From assembly GCA_045126515.1 (NCBI GenBank), contig JBGVOM010000047.1:1-7612 (forward strand): a stretch of 7,612 nucleotides of DNA, in the 5' to 3' direction. Positions 1-6,065 of this stretch are shown here, one piece after another. Source of the stretch: RUG11237 sp045126515 (GTDB lineage Bacteria > Bacillota > Clostridia > Lachnospirales > Lachnospiraceae). Numbering within the stretch: the first letter of the stretch is position 1; each line of letters opens with the position of its first letter. Made by a program: the position numbers and the translations under genes. Below the pieces are notes generated by a model. That model worked only from the letters and a program-made list of their open reading frames with translations. It was not told the origin of the DNA and ran no database searches.

Positions 1-12
1 GCAATAAACCCA

Positions 13-167
13 GCCACCGAAAGCCCTGCTTTCGGCTATGCCCTTGATGGCACGCAAAAGAACTGCTACACTGCTGTATTCGACGGAAGAATTTTTAACT
101 GTTCTTGAGTTCTTCGCCCGTCGGTGATTCACCTACAGCAGTTCTTTTGCGTGCTGTCAAGGGTGGC
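13..167 (+). repeat. Long imperfect palindrome with a side hairpin; possible structured RNA
   Basis: Positions 41-67 pair with 137-163 over 27 consecutive positions if two G-U pairs (49 with 155, 48 with 156) are allowed; 50-67 against 137-154 is a perfect 18-bp match. Beyond this stem, GCCACC (13-18) can pair with GGTGGC (162-167), partly competing with it. The left arm carries an extra side hairpin, CCGAAAGC (17-24) with GCTTTCGG (28-35), that the right arm lacks. Inside the main stem, 81-91 pairs with 110-123 (CGACGG/CCGTCG and AAGAA/TTCTT) around an 18-nt loop. Both wobble pairs favour the plus-strand RNA. No reading frame in it looks like a real protein. It lies beyond the end of the riboflavin operon and could act as a 3'-end barrier for that minus-strand transcript, as a plus-strand RNA, or as a dispersed palindromic repeat. 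The structure is visible; the role is inference. Confidence 0.7.
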
Positions 168-212
168 GACAGCTTACCTCAGACTAAAATATCTGCAATT
201 TCCAAGGTTCAT

Positions 213-241
213 CTGAGCCTTTTTCTTTATGCTCAGTTTTT
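213..241 (+). terminator. Intrinsic terminator reading rightwards
   Basis: CTGAGC (213-218) pairs with GCTCAG (231-236), giving a 6-bp stem with a 12-nt loop, followed directly by five T (237-241). In the minus direction the same stem is followed by ATGAACC and has no U-run, so it does not look like an efficient terminator for the HAD gene. It would end a plus-strand transcript coming from the left, including one carrying the 13-167 palindrome. The stem is short, so strength is uncertain. Confidence 0.55.
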
Positions 242-263
242 CATAGGTCACTTGACACTATCT

Positions 264-1091
264 TTAAATCTTCAGTATTTCATAAATTCCATAAGCTACA
301 CCGTCTTCATTATGATGTTTCGTAACCACATCTGCTACACTTTTACACTGATTAGAAGCGTTTTCCACCGCAATACCGGTACCTACAAATTTTAACATTT
401 CAATGTCATTGTCACCATCACCGAAAGCTGCTATTTCTTCCCGTTCCAGTCCAAGCAATTCCATAATAAATTTCACACCGGAATGCTTTCCTGCTTGTGC
501 ATTAGATATTTCAATAAGTTGCTCAATAGAGGAGGTAACATATATTCCCTCCACATTGTTCCTAAGCTGCTCCATTAATGAGCTCTTTAACTCATTATCT
601 TTTGTTATAATGTCCATGCAGTCCATTTCTTCTATATGGTCATTCATAAATTGCTCAATATTTTTTACCATATGTCTGGTTTCCTTAATATAGGCAATAG
701 CCTGTTTATTGGCACCAAATATTTCCGGATGATCTATATAAGTGCTGTCTGCATAAGCTTTTCCATCAATAAATGTTTCATATGTAACTTTTTCATTCTT
801 TGATAACCGAATGATTTCTTCTATACTGTCCCTGCTTAATTTGTACTGATGAAGACATTCTCCTGTCGGAATATGATAAATAGCAGTTCCGTTGGATGTA
901 ATGGCATACTCAATTCCCTCTATTTCCACCACATCCTTAGGCAATGTATGAAAAGCCCTGCCACTGGCAACTACAATATGCACGCCTTTTTGAATGGCAT
1001 ATTCTATTGCTTCTCTATTTCCTTGTGATAATGTTCCATTTGCATTTAGCGTAGTCCTGTCTAAATCAAGTGCAATACATTTTACTGCCAT
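264..1091 (-). CDS. Cof-type HAD-family phosphatase, candidate riboflavin-pathway phosphatase
   Basis: This 275-aa cytoplasmic hydrolase has the length and layout of the Cof (type IIB) branch of the haloacid dehalogenase superfamily. Motif I is D9-L-D11-R-T13, with the nucleophile and acid/base aspartates; the usual Gly after the second Asp is Arg12. Motif II is the serine in VASGR (41-45), the motif III lysine is probably K202 in GKHSG, and motif IV is GDGDND (224-229), which binds magnesium. Residues about 80-195 form the substrate-specifying cap. The gene starts 15 bp after the ribH stop, and its AAGGAAAGG ribosome site overlaps that stop, so it is very probably the last gene of the riboflavin operon. 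Cof-like HAD proteins such as YcsE, YwtE and YitU of Bacillus subtilis dephosphorylate 5-amino-6-(5-phosphoribitylamino)uracil. From position I infer the same job here, but these enzymes are promiscuous and a general sugar-phosphate phosphatase role is possible. Confidence 0.9.
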   Translation of the reverse strand: MAVKCIALDLDRTTLNANGTLSQGNREAIEYAIQKGVHIVVASGRAFHTLPKDVVEIEGIEYAITSNGTAIYHIPTGECLHQYKLSRDSIEEIIRLSKNEKVTYETFIDGKAYADSTYIDHPEIFGANKQAIAYIKETRHMVKNIEQFMNDHIEEMDCMDIITKDNELKSSLMEQLRNNVEGIYVTSSIEQLIEISNAQAGKHSGVKFIMELLGLEREEIAAFGDGDNDIEMLKFVGTGIAVENASNQCKSVADVVTKHHNEDGVAYGIYEILKI

Positions 1092-1106
1092 TTACTTTTC
1101 CTTTCC

Positions 1107-1568
1107 TTAGAATTTCTTCATTAAATTAACCATTTCAATTGCAGTACAAGCTACATCATATCCCTTATTTCCTGCCTTTGTACCTGCTCTTTCGATTGCC
1201 TGTTCAATGTTATCTGTAGTTAATACACCGAAGATAACCGGAATTTCTGTTTCTAAAGATACACTGGCAACTCCCTTGCTTACTTCTGCACATACATAAT
1301 CATAATGAGAAGTAGAACCTTTAATAACTGCACCAAGACAGATAACTGCATCATATTTTCCTGACTTTGCCATCTTCTTTGCCACCAAAGGAATTTCAAA
1401 TGCACCAGGTACCCATGCCAGTTCAATGTCATCTGTATTTACACCATGACGAACACAGGCATCCTCTGCTCCACTGACTAATTTAGAAACAATAAATTCG
1501 TTAAATCTTGCTGCCACAATACCTACTTTAATTCCACTTGCTACTACATTTCCTTCTAATACTTTCAT
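1107..1568 (-). CDS. ribH: 6,7-dimethyl-8-ribityllumazine synthase
   Basis: This enzyme condenses 5-amino-6-ribitylaminouracil with 3,4-dihydroxy-2-butanone 4-phosphate to give 6,7-dimethyl-8-ribityllumazine, the substrate of riboflavin synthase. The 153-aa length is normal for the family. The binding segments are all present: ARFNEFI (20-26), WVPGAFEIP (52-60), LGAVIKGSTSHYD (78-90) with the catalytic-type His88, GVLTTDNIEQA (114-124) and the AGTKAGNKG segment (128-136). Family members assemble into pentamers or 60-mer capsids, which can enclose riboflavin synthase trimers. The start follows AAAGGAGA at good spacing. The gene lies 19 bp after ribBA and 15 bp before the HAD phosphatase, all on the riboswitch-controlled transcript. 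Nothing is missing or odd in the protein. Confidence 0.98.
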   Translation of the reverse strand: MKVLEGNVVASGIKVGIVAARFNEFIVSKLVSGAEDACVRHGVNTDDIELAWVPGAFEIPLVAKKMAKSGKYDAVICLGAVIKGSTSHYDYVCAEVSKGVASVSLETEIPVIFGVLTTDNIEQAIERAGTKAGNKGYDVACTAIEMVNLMKKF

Positions 1569-1587
1569 TTTCTAATCTCCTTTTCAT

Positions 1588-2787
1588 TTAATAGTTTGTC
1601 ATATGTTCCATTTTGTTCTGTTTTGTTTTCAGATAAAATTCATCGTATTTCTGAGGTGCAATCTGAATTGGAACACGCTTTTCAATGGTAATTCCATATC
1701 CTTTTAATCCTGTAATCTTCTTCGGATTATTTGTTAAAAGATTTAATCTTTTTGCTCCTAAATCGTAAAGAATCTGTGCACCGATTCCATAATCTCTCAT
1801 GTCTGCCGGGAATCCAAGCTTAATATTTGCTTCCACAGTATCCAGTCCCTGTTCCTGAAGTTCATAAGCCTTTAACTTATTTATCAGACCAATTCCTCTT
1901 CCTTCCTGACGCATATAAAGTAAAATTCCTCTGCCTTCTTTTGCAATAGCTTTCATGGCTGAATCTAACTGCTCTCCACAGTCACAGCGTTTAGAGCCAA
2001 ACACATCTCCTGTGAGACATTCTGAGTGAACTCTGCAAAGTACCGGTTCTCCATCTGCCACATCACCCATGGTAAGTGCCACATGATGTTCTCCGTTTAA
2101 TTTATTTACATATCCGTGAATCATGAATTCTCCGTATTTTGTAGGAAGCTTCGCTGTAGATACACGCTCTACCAAAGATTCTCTTTCAATTCTGTATTTG
2201 ATTAAATCTTCAATAGTAATCATAGTTAAATTATGTTCTTTGGAAAATTCTTTTAATTCCGTGGTACGCATCATGGTACCGTCATCTCTCATAATTTCAC
2301 AGCAGAGACCACATTCACCGAGTCCAGCCAGTTTTACTAAATCAACGGTTGCTTCTGTATGTCCTGTTCTTTTTAAAACACCGCCTTCTCTTGCCTGCAG
2401 TGGAAACATATGTCCCGGTCTTCTGAAATCTTCCGGTTTTGCATTTGGGTCTTCTACTTTTAGTGCTGTGATAGAACGCTCATAAGCAGAAATTCCGGTG
2501 GTAGTATCTACATGATCGATGGAAACTGTAAATGCAGTTTCATGATTATCTGTATTTTTTTCTACCATCTGATTTAATTCTAACCGCTCACAAAGTTCTT
2601 TTGTCATGGGCATACAAATAAGCCCTTTTGCATAGCTGGCCATAAAATTCACATTTTCCTGTGTGGCAAACTTAGATGCACAGATTAAATCACCTTCGTT
2701 TTCTCTGTCTGGATCATCGGTTACTACAATGATTTTTCCATTTCTCAAATCTTCCAATGCCTGTTCAATAGTTGCAAATTCACTCAT
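1588..2787 (-). CDS. ribBA: Bifunctional DHBP synthase / GTP cyclohydrolase II
   Basis: This 399-aa fusion supplies both entry branches of riboflavin synthesis. The N-terminal half (about 1-205) is 3,4-dihydroxy-2-butanone 4-phosphate synthase: DDPDRENEGDL (24-34) holds the acidic metal and substrate site, and RRPGHMFPL (122-130), GGVLKRTGHTEA (135-146) and GECGLCCEI (157-165) follow. The C-terminal half is GTP cyclohydrolase II: RVHSECLTGD (252-261) with FGSKRCDCG (263-271) supplies the zinc ligands C257, C268 and C270, then RQEGRGIGL (293-301) and NNPKK (353-357). Both domains look intact and catalytically complete. I start at 2787 rather than at the in-frame ATG at 2808, because the only good ribosome site, GGAGG at 2796-2800, lies 8 nt before 2787 and inside the longer version. 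The gene begins 35 bp after the ribE stop, in the same operon. Confidence 0.97.
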   Translation of the reverse strand: MSEFATIEQALEDLRNGKIIVVTDDPDRENEGDLICASKFATQENVNFMASYAKGLICMPMTKELCERLELNQMVEKNTDNHETAFTVSIDHVDTTTGISAYERSITALKVEDPNAKPEDFRRPGHMFPLQAREGGVLKRTGHTEATVDLVKLAGLGECGLCCEIMRDDGTMMRTTELKEFSKEHNLTMITIEDLIKYRIERESLVERVSTAKLPTKYGEFMIHGYVNKLNGEHHVALTMGDVADGEPVLCRVHSECLTGDVFGSKRCDCGEQLDSAMKAIAKEGRGILLYMRQEGRGIGLINKLKAYELQEQGLDTVEANIKLGFPADMRDYGIGAQILYDLGAKRLNLLTNNPKKITGLKGYGITIEKRVPIQIAPQKYDEFYLKTKQNKMEHMTNY

Positions 2788-2795
2788 GATAATTT

Positions 2796-2800
2796 CCTCC
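2796..2800 (-). promoter_or_regulatory. Ribosome binding site that fixes the ribBA start
   Basis: AAGGAGGAAA on the minus strand places GGAGG 8 nt before ATG at 2787. The in-frame ATG at 2808 lies upstream of this site and is preceded only by TTTAGATAAAAGCC, which is not a Shine-Dalgarno sequence. The 7 extra residues of the longer reading (MDKEEII) are therefore a translated ribosome site, not protein. Confidence 0.88.
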
Positions 2801-2822
2801 TTATCCATGGCTTTTATCTAAA

Positions 2823-3479
2823 TTAAAATCCATATTTTCTCAAAAATTCTTCTGTGATATTGCTTTGCTTTTCTTCTTTTGCTTCTACCGGAGCCGGGGT
2901 CAGCAGTTTTTCTACATATTTTCCAATAATATCACATTCTAAATTTACTTTATCTCCAATTCCTTTTGAGGAAAGATTGGTTTCCTGCCTTGTATGAGGT
3001 ATGATGGATACTTTAAAGCAGCAGTCATCCACATAGGCTACCGTCAGGCTGATTCCGTCTATGGTAATCGAACCTTTTTCTACAATGTAATGTAATGTTT
3101 TTACATCTGCATTTATGGTATACCAAACAGCATTATCTTCCGGTTGAATCGCTGCTATGGTACCCATGGAATCCACATGCCCGGATACGATATGTCCTCC
3201 AAATCTTCCATCCGCTGCCATGGCGCGCTCTAAATTCACAGGACTTCCGTTTTTCAAAGTCCCTAGTGAACTTCTTCTTATGGTTTCCGCCATGACATCT
3301 GCTGTAAAATAATTACTTCCAAGTTTTGTAACTGTCAGGCAGACACCGTTTACAGCAATACTGTCACCTAACTTGGTATTCTCTAATACTTTAGAAGCCC
3401 CAACAGTCAGTACTGCTGAACTGCTTCCCATGGAAATTGATTTAATTTTTCCAACTTCTTCTACAATTCCCGTAAACAT
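2823..3479 (-). CDS. ribE: Riboflavin synthase, alpha subunit
   Basis: Riboflavin synthase dismutates two molecules of 6,7-dimethyl-8-ribityllumazine into riboflavin and 5-amino-6-ribitylaminouracil. The 218-aa protein shows the family signature: the N-terminus MFTGIVEEVG, then two homologous lumazine-binding barrels. Barrel 1 (about 1-97) has NGVCLTV (44-50). Barrel 2 (about 98-190) has GHIVSGHVD (95-103), the matching DGISLTV (141-147), IPHT (160-163) and ends near NLECDIIGKYVE (179-190). The last 25 or so residues form a charged helical tail, which in this family supports trimer formation. The start follows AAGGAAG at about 7 nt, and the site lies next to the ribD stop, so translation of the two genes may be linked. 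In Bacillus nomenclature this gene is sometimes called ribB or ribE. No defects are seen. Confidence 0.97.
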   Translation of the reverse strand: MFTGIVEEVGKIKSISMGSSSAVLTVGASKVLENTKLGDSIAVNGVCLTVTKLGSNYFTADVMAETIRRSSLGTLKNGSPVNLERAMAADGRFGGHIVSGHVDSMGTIAAIQPEDNAVWYTINADVKTLHYIVEKGSITIDGISLTVAYVDDCCFKVSIIPHTRQETNLSSKGIGDKVNLECDIIGKYVEKLLTPAPVEAKEEKQSNITEEFLRKYGF

Positions 3480-3496
3480 GATTTCACTTCCTTTTA

Positions 3497-4606
3497 TCAG
3501 TTATCATTTAAATATCCCTTTACCAAAATATCTTCTCCAAGCTGTTCTATCTGAACATCCTGTAGCTTTCTGGCATCCGCCATCTTTTCAAATCCCCTGC
3601 CACCTACCGGTGTCTTGGCAGTATCTCCACCTACCAGCTTTGGTGCAATGTAAGCATACACCTTATTGACCAGACCTTCTTCTAAAAAGGAGCCGTGAAT
3701 TTTTCCTCCACCTTCCACTAAAATACTGTCGATTCCCATCTCTCCAAGGCGTTTTAATAATAGCTTTAAATCAATTCTTTCTTTGCTTCCTGCCTGTAGC
3801 AAAACAACTCCGGCATCTTCCAATGCTTTCTTTTTTGCTTCTTCTGCCTGCACATAGGCAACGATTGTCTTAATATTCTTCGCAGTTTTTACAATATTAC
3901 ACTCCATATGGTCTGCAATAGAAAGCCTGGAATCACAAATAATTCGTACCGGGTCTACGCCTTCCTCTATCCTACAGTTTAACATAGGATTATCTTCTAA
4001 AACAGTTCCTATTCCTACCAGAATTCCACTGTATTTTTTTCGAAGAAGCTGCACATGATTTCTTGCTTCTTCACCGGTCACCCATTTAGAATCTCCTGTA
4101 TAGGCTGCAATCTTACCATCTAATGTCATTGCGTATTTCATTACCACAAAAGGAGTTTTCTTCTCAATGTAATGGAAAAATACTTCATTTAGTTTATCGC
4201 ATTCTTCTTTTAAAATTCCGCACTCTACTTCTATGCCTGCCTCTTCTAAAATTCTTACACCCTTACCGCCTACCAACGGATTGGAGTCCATGCTTCCCAC
4301 ATATACTTTCTTAATTCCACGCTCTATAATAATATCCGTACATGGCGGTGTTTTTCCGTGATGGCAACATGGCTCTAGAGTTACATAAGCTTCTGCCCCA
4401 GTAACATCTTCTTTGCATCGCAAAAGTGCATTGCGCTCTGCATGGTATTCGCCGCATCTTTCATGATAACCTTCTGCTACGATTTTTCCATTCTTTACAA
4501 TAACACAGCCTACCATTGGATTTGGCGAAGTGTGTCCCATTCCCTTCTTTGCCAGTTCCAATGCTTTTCTCATATAAAATTCTTTCTCACTTTTTTTATT
4601 TTCCAT
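3497..4606 (-). CDS. ribD: Bifunctional pyrimidine deaminase / reductase
   Basis: RibD carries out the second and third steps of the GTP branch: deamination of the pyrimidine made by GTP cyclohydrolase II, then NADPH-dependent reduction of the ribosyl side chain. The 369-aa length is typical. The deaminase domain (about 8-145) has HAERNAL (55-61), with zinc ligand His55 and catalytic Glu57, and EPCCHHGKTPPC (78-89), with zinc ligands C80 and C89. The reductase domain (about 152-367) has the substrate segment SKWVTG (173-178), GIGTVLEDNPMLNCR (198-212) and the nucleotide-binding VEGGGKIHG (297-305). It is the first gene behind the FMN riboswitch. The start at 4606 follows GGGGA by 9 nt; Met12 is in frame but has no comparable site. 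The product of RibD is still phosphorylated, so a separate phosphatase is needed before RibH can act. Confidence 0.98.
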   Translation of the reverse strand: MENKKSEKEFYMRKALELAKKGMGHTSPNPMVGCVIVKNGKIVAEGYHERCGEYHAERNALLRCKEDVTGAEAYVTLEPCCHHGKTPPCTDIIIERGIKKVYVGSMDSNPLVGGKGVRILEEAGIEVECGILKEECDKLNEVFFHYIEKKTPFVVMKYAMTLDGKIAAYTGDSKWVTGEEARNHVQLLRKKYSGILVGIGTVLEDNPMLNCRIEEGVDPVRIICDSRLSIADHMECNIVKTAKNIKTIVAYVQAEEAKKKALEDAGVVLLQAGSKERIDLKLLLKRLGEMGIDSILVEGGGKIHGSFLEEGLVNKVYAYIAPKLVGGDTAKTPVGGRGFEKMADARKLQDVQIEQLGEDILVKGYLNDN

Positions 4607-4648
4607 ACCAGATATTCCCCTTTTTATGAAAAAAGAAATTTTTATAAC

Positions 4649-4677
4649 AAAAAAGCTCCAAGCATTACACTCAGAGC
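4649..4677 (-). terminator. Intrinsic terminator of the FMN riboswitch
   Basis: On the minus strand GCTC-TGAG pairs with CTTG-GAGC around a 7-nt loop (stem 4655-4677, 8 bp including two G-U pairs) and is followed by six T (4649-4654). It lies between the aptamer and ribD, where a transcription-attenuating platform is expected. Its upstream arm GCTCT (4673-4677) is complementary to AGAGC at 4734-4738, which gives a possible antiterminator. FMN binding would favour this terminator and stop the rib operon. Confidence 0.85.
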
Positions 4678-4785
4678 AAAATTACTTTACACTTTTACAT
4701 TTTCCTTACCTTTACATTTTACCTGCCATTTCAGCTCTATCCATCTGAAACAACAAGTAAATGCATCATAAGCAATCTGTTATTT

Positions 4786-4900
4786 GTTACCTTCTTTCAT
4801 CCAGACTTTAACTGTCGGCTTTGGAATTACACCAAATCTGCACATTACTGCTCGCGGGCTTTACCGCCGGTAGGGACTTACACCCTGCCCTGAAGTTACT
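4786..4900 (-). promoter_or_regulatory. FMN riboswitch (RFN element)
   Basis: Read on the minus strand, the conserved FMN aptamer blocks appear in order: AGGGCAGGGTG (4891-4881), a CCGGCGGTAAAGCCCGCGAGC-type block (about 4870-4850), GATTTGGTG (4838-4830), TTCCAAAGCCGACAG (4825-4811) and TCTGGATGAAAGAAGG (about 4804-4789). The closing helix P1 is formed by 4892-4899 with 4786-4794. The predicted transcription start lies at the 5' edge of P1, so the transcript opens with the aptamer. The aptamer binds FMN, the end product derived from riboflavin, and represses the operon through the terminator at 4649-4677. About 110 nt separate aptamer and terminator, including a 6-bp hairpin TTTCAG/CTGAAA (4729-4750) that may take part in switching. 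Confidence 0.97.
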
Positions 4901-4904
4901 ATTA

Positions 4905-4933
4905 ATTATATACCTATCTATGGTGTTTTTCAA
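4905..4933 (-). promoter_or_regulatory. Sigma-A type promoter of the riboflavin operon
   Basis: On the minus strand the -35 box TTGAAA (4933-4928) and a perfect -10 box TATAAT (4910-4905) are separated by exactly 17 bp. A start about 7 nt downstream, near 4898, puts the first nucleotides at helix P1 of the FMN riboswitch. This is the only strong housekeeping promoter I see ahead of ribD, so the operon should be expressed constitutively and controlled mainly by the riboswitch. Confidence 0.9.
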
Positions 4934-4962
4934 GTACCCTGCTGCAAATTCTTCCTTGAAAG

Positions 4963-5031
4963 GTAACAGTTCAACCTTGATGGTTAGCAAGACGCCCATA
5001 GTGACAAACGGCATAAAGGTTGAATTGTTAC
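4963..5031 (+). repeat. Palindromic element, short form
   Basis: Positions 4963-4982 pair with 5012-5031: of 20 positions, 18 are Watson-Crick, one is G-U in plus-strand RNA (4969 with 5025) and one is a G-A mismatch. The 29-nt loop contains GACGCCCATAG (4991-5001). The left arm and loop start match the element at 7460-7498 at 31 of 39 positions without gaps, so the two are related. It lies between the end of the vanZ-like gene and the rib promoter. A possible role is blocking read-through from the sigma module into the riboswitch, though no U-run follows the stem in the minus direction. It may instead be a shortened copy of a dispersed palindrome. Strand is given by the G-U bias only. Confidence 0.75.
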
Positions 5032-5064
5032 GATTTAGCGAAAACATTCTTCAAAATATTAATA

Positions 5065-5967
5065 TTACTTGACATATACCGTAAAAATTACTTTTTCACA
5101 CTCTCCCGCGTCATTCAGCCAGATAGAAATAAACTCGCCGTCTTCCGACTCAGTTAAGTTATTCTGCACAGACTGTACGTCTGCTTTCACATAGGATATA
5201 TCCATTTTCTGAATATTGCCATTTGGAGAATATGTATAGGATTTTTCTTCGCAAATAATTGTTGCATCCTTGGCAAGAGGATAACTTTTTACCCCCACGG
5301 GTGTTCCTTCCGTATCATTCTTTATAACAGAACCTTCACTCAAATATATGGTAGTATCGTCAAGCCCGGTACATACTGCATCAACATCAAAAGAATCCCT
5401 TGTTGTCTCACCTAACACCTCCTCATTATTATAGACAATCTGCATTGGTACCATGTTTGGCTGGTACAACCATAATGCAAGAACTCCACAACAACCAAAT
5501 ACTGAAAGGAACAGAGCAGATACTAATAAAGACCATTTTTTAGCTTTATGAAACAGTCCAAAGTATAAAACCGCTCCAAGCAAAGCTCCCAGTGTATTCA
5601 AAATCAGGTCGTCAATATCGGTACAACCAACTCCAACAATATACTGCAGCACTTCAACACCCAGACTGATTCCTGCCCCAAGTAAAACCGTTTTTCCAAA
5701 AGTTATTTTTTTGAAAAAACAAGGAATTAAAATAGAAAGTGGCACAAACATTGCAATATTTCCTGCAACATTCTTAATCCATACATCTATCATAGCCCCC
5801 TCAGCCCCAAAATCTCTTATAAACTGAAATGGAACTAACTGTAAATATCGAAGGTCTGTAGACCAGCCATTTTTTAAGATAATAATCTTCAAAAATGCGA
5901 GAGCATATATAAATGCAATCCCTCCAAGAACAACTTGTAACAATAAATTTGTCTTACTTTTTTTCAT
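5065..5967 (-). CDS. VanZ-like membrane protein with extra C-terminal domain
   Basis: The N-terminal part resembles the VanZ family (VanZ itself gives low-level teicoplanin resistance; most members have unknown roles at the cell envelope). Visible family signs are N70 with FVPLS (74-78), E105 and Q108 in GVEVLQY, and TDIDDLILNTLG (116-127). Hydrophobic stretches at about 8-30, 66-85, 92-112, 122-138 and 146-168 suggest five membrane segments. Residues about 170-300 are polar and have no hydrophobic segment, forming a separate domain of unknown function. That domain is probably outside the cell if the N-terminus is inside and there are five passes; plain VanZ proteins lack it. The start is fixed by AAGGAGA, 8 nt before the ATG. 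The gene lies 98 bp after the broken anti-sigma gene, with its own candidate sigma-dependent promoter. Specific function is not known. Confidence 0.85.
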   Translation of the reverse strand: MKKSKTNLLLQVVLGGIAFIYALAFLKIIILKNGWSTDLRYLQLVPFQFIRDFGAEGAMIDVWIKNVAGNIAMFVPLSILIPCFFKKITFGKTVLLGAGISLGVEVLQYIVGVGCTDIDDLILNTLGALLGAVLYFGLFHKAKKWSLLVSALFLSVFGCCGVLALWLYQPNMVPMQIVYNNEEVLGETTRDSFDVDAVCTGLDDTTIYLSEGSVIKNDTEGTPVGVKSYPLAKDATIICEEKSYTYSPNGNIQKMDISYVKADVQSVQNNLTESEDGEFISIWLNDAGECEKVIFTVYVK

Positions 5968-5997
5968 ATGATAAATCTCCTTTTCTTATGTTTCTAA

Positions 5998-6029
5998 CCT
6001 ACTAACTATTAAGACACCACTTTGTTACA
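5998..6029 (-). promoter_or_regulatory. Candidate ECF-sigma promoter of the vanZ-like gene
   Basis: On the minus strand TGTAACAAA (starting at 6029) is followed after 15 nt by TTAGTAGG (6005-5998). The same TGTAACAAA, 15-nt gap and TTARTARG arrangement is found before the sigma factor gene. TGTAAC resembles the -35 element recognised by many extracytoplasmic-function sigma factors. A -10 region at GTTAGTA would start RNA just upstream of the ribosome site at 5976-5982. No good housekeeping promoter is seen here. Confidence 0.5.
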
Positions 6030-6033
6030 AGAT

Positions 6034-6063
6034 ATTTCAAAAAAAATTATTTTTTTTAGAAAT
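6034..6063. other. A/T-only hairpin after the anti-sigma remnant
   Basis: Eight A (6039-6046), TTA and eight T (6050-6057) form a perfect inverted repeat, extended by ATTTC (6034-6038) with GAAAT (6059-6063) across one bulged base. It starts 2 bp after the stop of the C-terminal fragment. It could be a weak bidirectional terminator or an AT-rich upstream promoter element for the vanZ-like gene. With almost no G-C pairs it would be thermally weak. Confidence 0.4.
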
Positions 6064-6065
6064 GA

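Noticed and set aside
105..395. Open plus-strand frame of 96 codons
   Set aside because: It runs through the palindrome and terminator and then antisense to the end of the HAD gene; no ribosome site and no protein-like composition.
3095..4314. Plus-strand frames inside ribE and ribD
   Set aside because: Antisense shadows of well-identified enzymes with no ribosome sites.
5055..5066. AATATTAATATT palindrome at the vanZ-like stop
   Set aside because: Short, AT-only and expected by chance in this composition; no U-run or G-C stem.
4808..5072. Open frames on both strands across the FMN riboswitch
   Set aside because: They translate aptamer, promoter and palindrome sequence; conserved RNA explains the region and neither frame has a ribosome site or family resemblance.
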